Shown in pieces: positions 14,738-24,270 of a stretch of DNA of 44,170 bases. Numbering within the stretch: position 1 is the stretch's first letter; each line of letters starts with the position of its first letter. The DNA is from CALMZN01 sp964540095 (GTDB taxonomy: Bacteria; Patescibacteriota; Patescibacteriia; UBA1558; GWA2-36-10): NCBI GenBank assembly GCA_964540095.1, contig CAZILH010000006.1:1-44170 (forward strand), read 5' to 3'. The notes beneath the pieces were generated by a model. That model was not told where the DNA came from. It saw nothing but the letters and a program-made list of their open reading frames with translations, and did not search any database. The translations under genes were made by a program, and so were the position numbers.

Positions 14738-17410
14738 ATGGCAAAACAGCAAATTGAGTGGCATCATCTCAAAGAGCACCAAGCGATAAAAGAACTCAAT
14801 TCAGATATCCGGGGCTTAGATGCTCAAGAAATAAAAAAAAGAACCAAAAATTATGGCTACAATATTTTGGTTCAGAAGAAGAGCTTGCCAGCTTGGAAAA
14901 TATTTGTTTCTCAATTCAAAAGCGCCTTGGTTTATGTCTTGTTGGTAGGCGCGGTGATTAGCTTTTTATTCAAAGAAGTGGTTGATGCTTATGTAATAAT
15001 TTTGGCAGTTGTTTTGAATGTGGTTATTGGATTTTTGCAAGAGTACAAGGCCAATAATTCTTTGGAAAAATTGAGTCAGGTTATCAAGCAACAAGCTATA
15101 GTCCGGCGGGATAATCACCAGCAAATGATTGACGCCAAGTTTTTGGTGCCGGGCGATATAGTTATTTTACGCGCCGGTGATAAAGTACCGGCTGATGTCA
15201 GGTTATTGCAAGTCAATAATCTGGGCATTGGCGAGTCAGCTCTGACTGGTGAGTCCTGGCCTATAAAAAAATTAGTGACTTCTCTGCCTATCGGGACAGT
15301 ATTGGCTGAGCGTCAGAATATGGCTTATATGGGCACAGTGGTAGCCGAAGGCCGAGGCGAGGGCGTGGTCATAGCCACTGGCTTGCAAACAGAGCTAGGC
15401 AAAATTGCTAAAATGCTAAATGAAGTGGAGAATGATTTGACGCCCTTGCAGATGAAGCTAGACAAATTTGCCAAAACAATTTCTGGTATCATTGTCAGCG
15501 TGGCTTTTGTGGTTATGATTTTGGGTCTGGTGCAGGGCTATCACTGGGCGCAAATATTTACGGTGGCAGTGGCCTTGGCTGTGTCGGCCATACCAGAGGG
15601 CTTACTGATTAGCTTGACCGTGATTCTGACTGTGGGCATGCAACGTATTTTAAAAAAGCAGGGTTTAGTGCGTCAGCTGGTGTCAGCCGAGACCTTGGGA
15701 GCCACAACTGTAATTTGCGCTGATAAGACCGGTACTTTGACTGAAGGCGAGATGCGAGTGACCGAGCTTTTGACTATCAAGCGCCATATTGATTTTCAGT
15801 CCCAAGAGCTCAGAGAAATCAAGTGGGACAAAGATATGTCACAGCTTATTGATATTGCTATTTTGTGCAATGATGCTGTTGTCCAAAATCCAGATGACCC
15901 TGATAAGCGTTGGGAAATTTTTGGCACGCCAACAGAAAAAGCCCTATTATTTTTTGCCATGACTTATGGCGATTATCATTTACAACAAAAGAAGCTACGT
16001 CTAGAAGAAATACCTTTTGACTCTAGCTATAAGTTTATGGTGACGCGTTATTCCCATGATGCAGAAAAAGATATTATTTATGTCAAAGGAGCGCCAGAGT
16101 TTATTATTCCAGGCAGTATTAAATATACAGATAACGGTCAGGTCTTATTGCAAGATGAGCATAGCAAAAAAATCTGGCGTGAAGAATTAGAGCATCTTTC
16201 TAGACGAGGACTACGGGTCTTGGCTGGCGCCTATCGTCTGGTACCAAAAAACTATCCCTTGGATATTAATGTTAAAAAAGAATTAGCGGACTTGATAATG
16301 GTTGGCTTGTGGGGTTTGTCTGATCCCATTCGACCAGAGATGTTAGAAACCCTGGAGCAAACCAAAAAAGCTGGCATCAAAACCGTCATGATTACTGGCG
16401 ATAGCAAATTCACTGCTTTTCATATTGCTCAAAGCTTGAAGCTGGCTAACGAAAATGATCAAGTAGTGACTGGCGATGAGCTGGTGAAAATGTCTGACAA
16501 ACAGCTCAATGATAGAGTAGAGCAGATAAAAGTTTATGCGCGAGTCACGCCATCGGACAAATTAAGAATTATTCAGGCCTGGAAAGCGCGAGGAGAAGTA
16601 GTGGCTATGACTGGTGATGGCGTCAATGACGCACCAGCGCTTAAATCCGCTGATGTTGGTGTGACAGTCAGCACCGGATCGGACATTGCCAAAGAAGTGG
16701 CTGATTTGGTTTTGTTGGATAATAATTTTCGGACCATTGTCATGGCTATCAAAGAGGGGAGATTGATATTTGCCAACTTGAAAAAGGTGATCCTATACCT
16801 CTTGTCTGATAGTTTTTCAGAAATTACTATTATTGCCGTGGCTATGTTGCTGGGTTATCCTTTGCCTATTTTGACTACGCATATTTTGTGGATCAATTTG
16901 ATTACCGATGGTTTACCGAGCTTAGCTTTGACGCAGGAGCCAGAAGACAAGGATATTATGGAGCGCCGTGAGCGCCCGGGAAATTCTCTTTTGGATTTTG
17001 AAGGCAAGTTTCTGATATTTATTATCAGTATTTTGACTACTTTGGGATCTTTGGGCTTGTATTACTATTTTTGGAAAAGCACCAATGATTTGGCTTTAGC
17101 CAGGACTATTGCTTTTGCTTCTTTGGGCATTAGCACTTTGTTGTATATTTATAGCATAAAAAATTTAGAAAAAAGTATATTCAAATCCAATCCTTTTAAA
17201 AATTATTTATTAAACTTAGCGGTGGTGATAGGGGTGCTATTACAAATGGCGGCTGTTTATGTGCCTTTCTTGAATCACTTTATCAAGACCGTGCCTTTAA
17301 GTTTTCTACATTGGCAAGCCATTTTATTGATGACCGTGGTTTTGTTTATCTTGCTAGAATTTATCAAAATGGTTTTTATTCATTACCATAATCGTCGTCA
17401 CGCCAAGTAG
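14738..17410 (+). CDS. P2-type cation-transporting ATPase (calcium-pump-like)
   Basis: The 890-residue protein has the full P-type order: N-terminal cation ATPase domain (HHLKEHQAIKEL), TGES in the actuator domain, the membrane motif IPEGLLIS, phosphorylated aspartate D329 in DKTGTLT, KGAPE in the nucleotide domain, and TGDGVNDAPALKSADVG in the hinge, then a C-terminal six-helix block. IPEG plus the C-terminal domain places it in subgroup P2 (Ca2+/Mn2+ or Na+/K+ types), not among metal P1B pumps. The classical calcium ligand residues after IPEG are changed (LL instead of LP), so the ion is uncertain. A TTG start at 14726 exists; I prefer the ATG. Confidence 0.9.
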   Translation: MAKQQIEWHHLKEHQAIKELNSDIRGLDAQEIKKRTKNYGYNILVQKKSLPAWKIFVSQFKSALVYVLLVGAVISFLFKEVVDAYVIILAVVLNVVIGFLQEYKANNSLEKLSQVIKQQAIVRRDNHQQMIDAKFLVPGDIVILRAGDKVPADVRLLQVNNLGIGESALTGESWPIKKLVTSLPIGTVLAERQNMAYMGTVVAEGRGEGVVIATGLQTELGKIAKMLNEVENDLTPLQMKLDKFAKTISGIIVSVAFVVMILGLVQGYHWAQIFTVAVALAVSAIPEGLLISLTVILTVGMQRILKKQGLVRQLVSAETLGATTVICADKTGTLTEGEMRVTELLTIKRHIDFQSQELREIKWDKDMSQLIDIAILCNDAVVQNPDDPDKRWEIFGTPTEKALLFFAMTYGDYHLQQKKLRLEEIPFDSSYKFMVTRYSHDAEKDIIYVKGAPEFIIPGSIKYTDNGQVLLQDEHSKKIWREELEHLSRRGLRVLAGAYRLVPKNYPLDINVKKELADLIMVGLWGLSDPIRPEMLETLEQTKKAGIKTVMITGDSKFTAFHIAQSLKLANENDQVVTGDELVKMSDKQLNDRVEQIKVYARVTPSDKLRIIQAWKARGEVVAMTGDGVNDAPALKSADVGVTVSTGSDIAKEVADLVLLDNNFRTIVMAIKEGRLIFANLKKVILYLLSDSFSEITIIAVAMLLGYPLPILTTHILWINLITDGLPSLALTQEPEDKDIMERRERPGNSLLDFEGKFLIFIISILTTLGSLGLYYYFWKSTNDLALARTIAFASLGISTLLYIYSIKNLEKSIFKSNPFKNYLLNLAVVIGVLLQMAAVYVPFLNHFIKTVPLSFLHWQAILLMTVVLFILLEFIKMVFIHYHNRRHAK

Positions 17411-17440
17411 GTATTTTACTATTTTTATTTTATATGCTAA

Positions 17441-17463
17441 CATATCCCTATGGGGGGGATATG
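17441..17463 (+). promoter_or_regulatory. Probable CsoR operator
   Basis: CATATCCC and GGGATATG form an inverted repeat around TATGGGG, 17 bp before csoR. Two-fold symmetric sites with C and G tracts flanked by AT are the known style of CsoR-family operators. Copper binding to CsoR would release repression of the csoR-copA operon. Inferred from symmetry and position. Confidence 0.65.
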
Positions 17464-17479
17464 GATTTAAATAAAAAAT

Positions 17480-17746
17480 ATGTATAAACCAAAAAATCAT
17501 CACGAACGCATCATTCATCGTCTAAAAATCTCTGCTGGTCAGTTAAAAAAAGTTATTAGCATGGTAGAAAATGATGAGTATTGCATTGATGTCATTCATC
17601 AGTTGCAGGCCGTGCAAAAAGCTTTGCGCGAGATCGATCACGCTATCTTAGAAAATCACTTGAAGACCTGTACCACCAAAGCTCTGCGCCAAGGTAAATC
17701 CAAAACAGCCATTGCTGAAATCATGCAGATTATTAAGAAATGGTAA
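17480..17746 (+). CDS. csoR: CsoR-family metal-sensing repressor
   Basis: The 88-residue all-helical protein shows the family ligand set: C35 (DEYCIDV), H60 and C64 (ILENHLKTC), the Cys-His-Cys pattern of copper-sensing CsoR. The AKxHHERIIHRLKISAGQLKKV N-terminal helix is the DNA-contact helix. It would bind the inverted repeat at 17441-17463 and derepress when Cu(I) binds. The stop codon is immediately followed by the start of the next small gene (TAAATG), so the operon is tight. Confidence 0.92.
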   Translation: MYKPKNHHERIIHRLKISAGQLKKVISMVENDEYCIDVIHQLQAVQKALREIDHAILENHLKTCTTKALRQGKSKTAIAEIMQIIKKW

Positions 17747-17836
17747 ATGGAAACAGATAAGATTGTTGTAGCTGTCTTTGGGCTGATAGTAATAATTTTT
17801 GTTTATTGGTTCTTTTTGGGTAAAAAGAATAATTAA
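17747..17836 (+). CDS. 29-residue single-span membrane peptide in the copper operon
   Basis: The frame begins at the base after the csoR stop and reads METDKIVVAVFG..., with one hydrophobic helix (about residues 6-24) and a positive tail (GKKNN). It ends 10 bp before copA. The position, clean membrane-helix composition and tight spacing suggest a genuine small subunit, analogous to small peptides that accompany P-type ATPases such as KdpF. There is no metal-binding Cys or His, so a structural or stabilising role is more likely than transport. Family not recognised. Confidence 0.6.
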   Translation: METDKIVVAVFGLIVIIFVYWFFLGKKNN

Positions 17837-17846
17837 AAATTTATTA

Positions 17847-20072
17847 ATGTCTATATATAAAAAAACGCTTGACCTCGAGGGCATGCATTGCGCTTCTTGT
17901 GTTCGTATTATCGAGCGGGCTGTCACCAAACTGCCGGGAGTCAAACAAGCCAATGTCAATTTAGCCACTGAGCAAGCTGTGGTGTCTTTTGATAACGCTT
18001 TGTTGGATGAGAGAAAAATTATCAAAGCCATTCAAGATGTGGGCTATGACGCTAAGTTGCCTGACTTGAAAAAAGATCAGCGCTTGTTGGTCGGCTCCAG
18101 TGATATTGAATTGCTGAGAATGAAAAACAAAGTGATTTTTAGCTTGGCCGCGGCCTTTTTGATATTGTGGGGCAGTTTTCCAGGGTTAGTTAGGCTGGCT
18201 CCGGCTATATTAAAAAATAATTGGTGGCAATTTGTTTTGGCTTCAATAGTCCAATTTTGGGTTGGCGGGCAATTTTACAAACCCGCCTGGAAAGCGGTGC
18301 GTAGGCGGACAGCCAACATGGACACTCTGGTAGTATTGGGCACTTCAGTGGCTTATCTTTATTCAATATTTGTTATTTTATTTCCTAAATTTATTATGGA
18401 AAATTTGGGTGTGGAAGCCATGCCGTATTTTGATGCTTCGGTGCTTATTATTACCTTGGTATTATTGGGTCGTTTTTTTGAAATCAAAGCCAAAAGAGGC
18501 ACTACTCAAGCCATAATTAAATTAATCGGCCTGCAAGCCAAAACCGCTCGCTTAGTAAATGGCTCCTTGGAAACAGATGTGCCAGTTGCCAAAGTTAAAG
18601 TTGGAGATATTTTGCGTGTGCGACCGGGTGAAAAAATTCCTCTGGATGGTTTGGTCACTGCTGGAGAATCAGCCGTTGATGAGTCAATGGTGACTGGTGA
18701 AGGTTTGCCAGTGGATAAAATTGTCGGGATGCCGGTGGTTGGTTCTACTATCAATCAAACTGGCACTTTTTTGATGCAAGTCACCAAAGTTGGCGAAGAC
18801 ACTCTTTTGTCGCAGATTATAAAATTAGTTAAAGAAGCTCAGGGTAGCAAGGCGCCAATTCAAAGAATGGCGGACACTATTTCTTCGTATTTTGTGCCAG
18901 TGGTAATAATGCTGGCTTTGCTTACTTTTGTGATTTGGTATGTTTTTGGACCTGAGCCACATTTTTTACGCGCCATGCTCAATATGGTGTCAGTATTGAT
19001 TATTGCCTGTCCTTGCGCTATGGGCTTGGCCACACCCACAGCCGTGATGGTAGGCACTGGCCGTGGGGCTGGTTTTGGAATTTTGATAAAAGACGCTGCT
19101 AGTTTAGAAATTGCTCATAAAGTAAAAACAATTGTTTTTGATAAGACCGGCACGCTGACCAAGGGTCAGCCCATAGTCACGGATATTTATCCGATTATTG
19201 GTGATGAAAATGAAGCTCTGCAGTGGTCTGCTTCTTTGGAGAGCGGTTCGGAGCATTCTTTGGCGGCCAGTATTGTCAATGAAGCCAAGCACAGGCAGAT
19301 AAAGTTTTGGCCAGTGAAAAAATTTATATCAGAGCCGGGTTTTGGTGTGGTGGGTGAAGTTCAAAATAAAAAAGTTTGCTTAGGCAACACCAAGTTAATG
19401 CAAAAAGAAAAAGTTGCCTGGGAAAATTTTCAAGAACAGATAATTAATTTTCAGCAAGCTGGTAAGACAGCTGTGCTTTTGGCTGTCGATGGACGCTTGA
19501 TGGCTATCCTGGCTATTGCTGATGTGGTAAAGCCCTCGGCTCAAGAGGCGATTCAGGATCTGCATCGCCTGGGTATTGAGACCGTGATGTTGACCGGCGA
19601 TAATCAATTGGCCGCTAATTATATTGCCAAAGAGATTGGCATTGATAAAGTTTTGGCTGAAGTATTGCCCACGGAAAAAGAAAAAATCATCCGTGAGTTA
19701 AAAGAGAAAAATATTGTGGCTATGGTTGGCGATGGCATCAATGATGCGCCGGCCTTGGCTCTGGCCAATGTCGGTATAGCCATGGGCACAGGTACGGATA
19801 TTGCCATGGACTCCAGTGGCATTACTTTGGTCAACAAAGATTTGCGCACCATTGCCAAGGCCTTGCGTCTGTCAAAAAAAACCATGTCTATCATAAAGCT
19901 GAATCTGTTTTGGGCTTTTGCTTATAATATTTTGTTGATTCCTGTGGCCATGGGTGCTTTGTATCCATTTTTTGGCATCATGCTCAGTCCTATTTTGGCT
20001 TCAGCCGCCATGGCTCTAAGCTCGGTTTCAGTAGTTTTGAATTCTTTGCGTTTAAAAAAAATTAAAATTTAA
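17847..20072 (+). CDS. copA: Copper-exporting P1B-type ATPase
   Basis: The 741-residue protein starts with one heavy-metal-associated domain (GMHCASC, residues 12-18), then eight predicted membrane helices including the CPC metal site (C388-P389-C390 in ACPCAMGLATP), TGE in the actuator domain, phosphorylated D432 in DKTGTLTKG, an HSLA-like histidine motif (SEHSLAASI) and GDGINDAPAL. The CPC plus the YN and MxxS residues in the last helices indicate Cu(I) export. A longer frame starts upstream at 17799, but the ATG at 17847 fits the spacing after the small peptide gene. Confidence 0.95.
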   Translation: MSIYKKTLDLEGMHCASCVRIIERAVTKLPGVKQANVNLATEQAVVSFDNALLDERKIIKAIQDVGYDAKLPDLKKDQRLLVGSSDIELLRMKNKVIFSLAAAFLILWGSFPGLVRLAPAILKNNWWQFVLASIVQFWVGGQFYKPAWKAVRRRTANMDTLVVLGTSVAYLYSIFVILFPKFIMENLGVEAMPYFDASVLIITLVLLGRFFEIKAKRGTTQAIIKLIGLQAKTARLVNGSLETDVPVAKVKVGDILRVRPGEKIPLDGLVTAGESAVDESMVTGEGLPVDKIVGMPVVGSTINQTGTFLMQVTKVGEDTLLSQIIKLVKEAQGSKAPIQRMADTISSYFVPVVIMLALLTFVIWYVFGPEPHFLRAMLNMVSVLIIACPCAMGLATPTAVMVGTGRGAGFGILIKDAASLEIAHKVKTIVFDKTGTLTKGQPIVTDIYPIIGDENEALQWSASLESGSEHSLAASIVNEAKHRQIKFWPVKKFISEPGFGVVGEVQNKKVCLGNTKLMQKEKVAWENFQEQIINFQQAGKTAVLLAVDGRLMAILAIADVVKPSAQEAIQDLHRLGIETVMLTGDNQLAANYIAKEIGIDKVLAEVLPTEKEKIIRELKEKNIVAMVGDGINDAPALALANVGIAMGTGTDIAMDSSGITLVNKDLRTIAKALRLSKKTMSIIKLNLFWAFAYNILLIPVAMGALYPFFGIMLSPILASAAMALSSVSVVLNSLRLKKIKI

Positions 20073-20075
20073 TTT

Positions 20076-21083
20076 ATGCCAAATACAAATTTATTAACCA
20101 TATTTTTGACCGGACTTTTGACTGGCGGACTCACTTGTCTGGCAGTCCAAGGTGGATTACTAGCCACGGCTATTGCTCAACGTCATGAAGGAGAGCAAGA
20201 ATCAAAGCCAAATAAGATTTTGCCAATTGTGGCGTTCTTGGCGGCCAAACTTATTGCCTATACTATTTTAGGTTTTATTCTGGGGTGGTTTGGTTCGTTT
20301 TTTACTTTATCATTTACAGTGCGGGTTATTCTACAGATTTTGATTGCTTTATTTATGATCGGTACGGCTCTAAGCTTGCTAGAGGTGCATCCAATATTTC
20401 GATATTTTGTGATCCAGCCACCGCGTTTTTTGACCAAAATAGTGCGTAACAAGGCCAAGAGCGCTGATATCTTTACGCCAGCTCTTTTGGGGCTGATGAC
20501 TATATTCATACCCTGTGGCACTACACAGGCCATGATGGCTTTGGCTATTTCCACTGGTTCAAGCTTAGTTGGCGCTCTGATTATGTTTTCTTTTGTATTA
20601 GGTACCATTCCTTTATTTTTTATTTTAGGTTATACAGCCAACAGCTTGAGCGCTAAGTGGCAGAAAAATTTTTATCGAGTGGCCGCTGTTTTAATTATTG
20701 GCTTGTCTTTATTTTCCATTCAGGGCGCTATTGCTTTGTCAGGCAGTACTTGGGGTTTTTCTAATTTGACTAATAGTATTTCCAACAAAAATATTGATGA
20801 TCAGGTTATTGCGGAAGATAAAATTACTATTAATATCAATAGTAATGGCTATGAGCCCAATAGTGTTAATGTCAAAGCTGGCGCTTTGATTACTTTGACT
20901 TTAAAAAATAATAATGCCTATAGTTGCGCGCAGGCCTTTACTATACCCAAGCTGGGTATTGAAAAATTAGTGGGTCCGGGCAAACAAGAGGTGATACAAT
21001 TTCAAGCTCCCGATGATGCTGGTAAGATCGCTTTTACTTGTAGTATGGGCATGTACCGGGGAGTTATTAATGTAATTAAATAA
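20076..21083 (+). CDS. TauE/SafE-like membrane protein fused to a C-terminal cupredoxin
   Basis: The 335-residue protein has six to seven membrane helices with two conserved cysteine regions (GGLTCLAVQGG near residue 21 and FIPCGTTQAM near 147), a pattern of the DsbD/UreH-like branch of sulfite-exporter-annotated proteins. From about residue 250 a periplasmic cupredoxin domain follows (YEPNSVNVKAGALITLTLKN ... YSC ... FTCSMGMYRGVI); C and M residues near the end are the likely copper ligands. The gene starts 3 bp after copA, so it is probably in copper delivery or efflux. Membrane topology and redox role are inferred. Confidence 0.85.
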   Translation: MPNTNLLTIFLTGLLTGGLTCLAVQGGLLATAIAQRHEGEQESKPNKILPIVAFLAAKLIAYTILGFILGWFGSFFTLSFTVRVILQILIALFMIGTALSLLEVHPIFRYFVIQPPRFLTKIVRNKAKSADIFTPALLGLMTIFIPCGTTQAMMALAISTGSSLVGALIMFSFVLGTIPLFFILGYTANSLSAKWQKNFYRVAAVLIIGLSLFSIQGAIALSGSTWGFSNLTNSISNKNIDDQVIAEDKITININSNGYEPNSVNVKAGALITLTLKNNNAYSCAQAFTIPKLGIEKLVGPGKQEVIQFQAPDDAGKIAFTCSMGMYRGVINVIK

Positions 21084-21088
21084 TTTAT

Positions 21089-21292
21089 ATGACGGAAATA
21101 ATTTTGAAAATAAATGGTATGCACTGCACCTCTTGTGCTATGAATATTGACGGCGCCTTGGAAGATGCCGGGGTAGCTGAGGCCAGGACAAATTTTGCTA
21201 AGCAAGAAACTAAATTAAAGTTTGATGAAAGTAAAATAAATTTAGCGGAAATAAAAAAAATAATTAAAGCTGAGGGTTACGAAGTAATATAA
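21089..21292 (+). CDS. copZ: CopZ-like copper chaperone (heavy-metal-associated domain)
   Basis: The 67-residue protein is a single ferredoxin-like HMA domain with the metal loop GMHCTSC (residues 10-16) and the typical closing IIKAEGYEV. It would carry Cu(I) in the cytoplasm to CopA's own HMA domain. It lies 5 bp after the cupredoxin fusion and 4 bp before an ABC exporter gene, all in one operon under csoR. Confidence 0.88.
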   Translation: MTEIILKINGMHCTSCAMNIDGALEDAGVAEARTNFAKQETKLKFDESKINLAEIKKIIKAEGYEVI

Positions 21293-21296
21293 ATAT

Positions 21297-23033
21297 ATGA
21301 AGTTATTGTGGGATTATTTAAAGACTTATAAAAAATATTTAGTCTATTCTTTAGTTTTAGCGAGTATCAACCAACTTTTTTCTTTGTTTGATCCGCAAGT
21401 ATTTCGTTTGATGATTGATAACTATGCTTCTAAGTTTGATACTTTGACTCAGGGTCAATTTTTTATGGGTATTAGTTGGCTCCTGTTGGCTTTCATGGGC
21501 GTGGCTTTGATTTCTAGGATTGCCAAAAATTTTCAAGATTACTATGTCAATGTCATTACTCAGCGAGTAGGTACCACCTTGTATTCGGACAGTGTGAAGC
21601 ATTCTTTTTCTTTGCCTTATATAAATTTTGAAGATCAACAGTCCGGAGAATTGTTACAAAAATTACAAAAAGCCAGAAATGATGCCCAAGAATTGATCGG
21701 CCAAATGATCAACATGGTTTTTGTGTCATTGATCGGCATTATTTTTGTTTTAGTTTATGCCTTTATTGTGCATTGGTTAGTTGGCGTGATTTATTTTTTA
21801 CTTTTACCAGTTTTAGGTTTTAGTACTTATTTTTTGAGTAAAAAAATCAGAGAAGCTCAGAAGTTAATCATTACTCAGCAGGCGGAATTAGCTGGCTCTA
21901 CCACTGAGACTTTACGCAATGTCCAGCTAGTAAAATCACTTGGACTCGATCAACAAGAAATTAATAGACTAAATAAAGTTAATGATGATATTTTAGTTTT
22001 GGAGCTCAAGAAAGTAAAAATAGTCAGGATTTTTAGTTTTTGGCAGGGGACATTATTAAATGCCATGCGTACTATTTTGATCGGGGTGATGATGTATTTG
22101 ATTTTTACTCAAAACATTTCCTTAGGACAATTTTTTACTTTATTTATTTATTCATTTTTTATATTTACACCACTGGCTCAGTTTGGACAGGTGGTAGCCA
22201 AGTATCAAGAAACTTCAGCTAGTATGAGTCGATTAGATGAGATCTTGCAGCAAGAGCCCGAAAAGAAGCCGGTCAATGCCATCGTTTTGTCAGAGCTTCA
22301 AGAAATAAGTTTTAATAATGTTGGTTTCAAATATAATAGTGCTGAATTTGAGACTATAAAAAATTTGAACGCCACAATAAAATCTGGAGAGAACGTGGCT
22401 TTTGTCGGACCATCGGGCTCAGGTAAAACGACCTTAATTAAGCTTATTGTCGGTTTGTATCAGCCAGCTAGTGGCGAATTGAGGTTCAACAATCATCTCA
22501 GTACTCAAATTGATTTTGATGGCTTTCGTCAGCGCATTGGTCTAGTAGCTCAGGAAACTCAGCTTTTTGCTGGCACGATCCGAGAAAACCTTTTATTTGT
22601 CAGACCAGAGGCCACAGATCAAGAGTGTCTAGAAGTATTACATCAAGCCGCGGCTGACAATATTTTGAGTCGAGCCGAAAAGGGCTTAGATACCAAGATA
22701 GGCGAAGGTGGCTTGAAGCTATCCGGCGGAGAAAGACAAAGACTAGCTATTGCCCGAGCTCTTTTGCGTAATCCGGATATTATTATTTTTGATGAAGCCA
22801 CTAGCAGCTTAGATTCGCTGACCGAAAAAGAAATAACCGAAACTATCAAGAGCATCGCCAAGATTAGACCAGAGCTTATCACAGTCATCATTGCTCATCG
22901 TTTATCGACCGTTTTGCACGCTGATAAAATATTTGTCCTAGAAAAAGGCAGCTTGGTAGAAAGCGGTACTCATCAGGAGCTTTTGAAAAAAACTGGTTTA
23001 TACTCTGCTTTGTGGCGCGAGCAAATGGGCTAG
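21297..23033 (+). CDS. ABC exporter, fused permease and ATPase
   Basis: The 578-residue half-transporter has an N-terminal six-helix membrane domain (residues about 15-300) and a C-terminal ATPase with Walker A (GPSGSGKTT), Q-loop (AQETQLF), the LSGGERQR signature, Walker B (IIIFDEATSSLD) and the H-loop (IAHRLS). It would act as a homodimer. Exporters of this kind are usually drug or lipid pumps; here it follows copZ by only 4 bp, so it may export a copper-related compound or be a separate function at the operon end. Confidence 0.92.
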   Translation: MKLLWDYLKTYKKYLVYSLVLASINQLFSLFDPQVFRLMIDNYASKFDTLTQGQFFMGISWLLLAFMGVALISRIAKNFQDYYVNVITQRVGTTLYSDSVKHSFSLPYINFEDQQSGELLQKLQKARNDAQELIGQMINMVFVSLIGIIFVLVYAFIVHWLVGVIYFLLLPVLGFSTYFLSKKIREAQKLIITQQAELAGSTTETLRNVQLVKSLGLDQQEINRLNKVNDDILVLELKKVKIVRIFSFWQGTLLNAMRTILIGVMMYLIFTQNISLGQFFTLFIYSFFIFTPLAQFGQVVAKYQETSASMSRLDEILQQEPEKKPVNAIVLSELQEISFNNVGFKYNSAEFETIKNLNATIKSGENVAFVGPSGSGKTTLIKLIVGLYQPASGELRFNNHLSTQIDFDGFRQRIGLVAQETQLFAGTIRENLLFVRPEATDQECLEVLHQAAADNILSRAEKGLDTKIGEGGLKLSGGERQRLAIARALLRNPDIIIFDEATSSLDSLTEKEITETIKSIAKIRPELITVIIAHRLSTVLHADKIFVLEKGSLVESGTHQELLKKTGLYSALWREQMG

Positions 23034-23085
23034 CTATTTACAAAAGCTAGTGTCATTAGTATTATAATAGTATAAAAAACAATCA

Positions 23086-24189
23086 ATGAATCAAAAGCTG
23101 GTCATTATTATTATTGCTTTAGCCATTGCCGGGCATTTTTTGGTAGTAGATTATTACAACAAAAGTTTGGATGCGGTGGTCTCTACGATCAAGCCGGCGA
23201 TTACGGTGAACAAACAATATAAAGAAATTTTTGATGATGAAAAAGTAAACCAAGCACCGATTGAAAAATCGGTTGCTTTTTTATTTTTTGGCGATATTAT
23301 GTTGGATCGCAATGTTGGCGCCAAAATTGCTAAAAATGGAGTAGCACCACTGCTCGATCAATTGGCTGGCGAGGAAAAAAGATTTTTTATGGGTAGTGAT
23401 ATAATTTCGGCCAATTTGGAGGGAGCGGTGACTGACAAGGGTCAGCATTATCCGCCAGTGGCTAGCAACGATTTTGCTTTTAGTCCGGAAGTAGTTGGAG
23501 AGCTCAAAAAATACAATTTTAATTTTTTTAATATAGCCAACAATCACCTAACTGATCAGGGAGCTAGTGGTCTGCAAGAAACTAGAGTCAATTTAAAAAA
23601 TCTGGATATTAATTTTTCTGGTTGTGCTGATGCCGAAGTAGGGGAGTGCACCGGTAAGCTCGTAGAAGTTAATGGTGTTAAAGTTGCTATGTTGGGATTC
23701 AGCATGGTTTACCATAATTTTGATTTAGAAGAAGCCAAAAAAATAATTAGTGATTATAAAAATCAAAGCGATTTAGTAGTAATCAACATTCATTGGGGAG
23801 TAGAATACGAGCATAAATATAATACGACACAAAGTATAACCGCCCACGCTCTGTCAGATAGCGGCGCCGATGTCATCATCGGCCATCATCCGCACGTGGT
23901 ACAGGGCTTGGAAATTTATAATAATAAGCCGATTTTTTACTCACTTGGCAATTTTATCTTTGATCAATATTTTTCTACTGATACCCAAACTGGCCTTGGC
24001 TTGGGATTGAATATAGATGTTCAAACAAAAAAAGGATCTATCTATTTATTTCCCTTGCAAAGTCGAGCTTCTCAACTTAGTTTAGTTTTGGATAATGATA
24101 AAAAGAAATTTTTGGAGCAATTTTATTCTTGGTCTAATGTGTCGGTTGAAAAAAAACAAGAAATTTTAGAGGGAAAAATTAATTTATAA
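23086..24189 (+). CDS. CapA family (PGA_cap) metallophosphatase-fold protein
   Basis: The 367-residue protein has an N-terminal membrane anchor (about residues 4-22) and the CapA/PgsA catalytic fold: FGDIMLDR, SANLEGAVTD, NNHLTDQG, INIHWGVEYE, and the metal-binding GHHPHVVQG followed by YSLGNFIFDQ. These proteins are linked to poly-gamma-glutamate capsule making or to wall hydrolysis; no pgsB/C partners are seen, so the role is open. A -10 sequence TATAAT lies just upstream near 23062. AT-rich host codon use. Confidence 0.9.
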   Translation: MNQKLVIIIIALAIAGHFLVVDYYNKSLDAVVSTIKPAITVNKQYKEIFDDEKVNQAPIEKSVAFLFFGDIMLDRNVGAKIAKNGVAPLLDQLAGEEKRFFMGSDIISANLEGAVTDKGQHYPPVASNDFAFSPEVVGELKKYNFNFFNIANNHLTDQGASGLQETRVNLKNLDINFSGCADAEVGECTGKLVEVNGVKVAMLGFSMVYHNFDLEEAKKIISDYKNQSDLVVINIHWGVEYEHKYNTTQSITAHALSDSGADVIIGHHPHVVQGLEIYNNKPIFYSLGNFIFDQYFSTDTQTGLGLGLNIDVQTKKGSIYLFPLQSRASQLSLVLDNDKKKFLEQFYSWSNVSVEKKQEILEGKINL

Positions 24190-24240
24190 AAATCATGGTA
24201 TTGTCTAGCCATTGATTTTTATCGAAAAATATGGTATAGT
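24187..24240 (+). promoter_or_regulatory. Terminator-promoter junction before the zinc-ribbon gene
   Basis: AAATCATGG and CCATTGATTT form an imperfect stem with a T run just after the CapA stop codon (terminator about 24188-24220). Its right arm overlaps the -35 TTGATT (24212-24217); 17 bp later TATAGT (24235-24240) is the -10. Termination of one gene and initiation of the next share sequence. Confidence 0.65.
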
Positions 24241-24270
24241 CGCTTATTATTAAGTAATTAAGTATAAACA

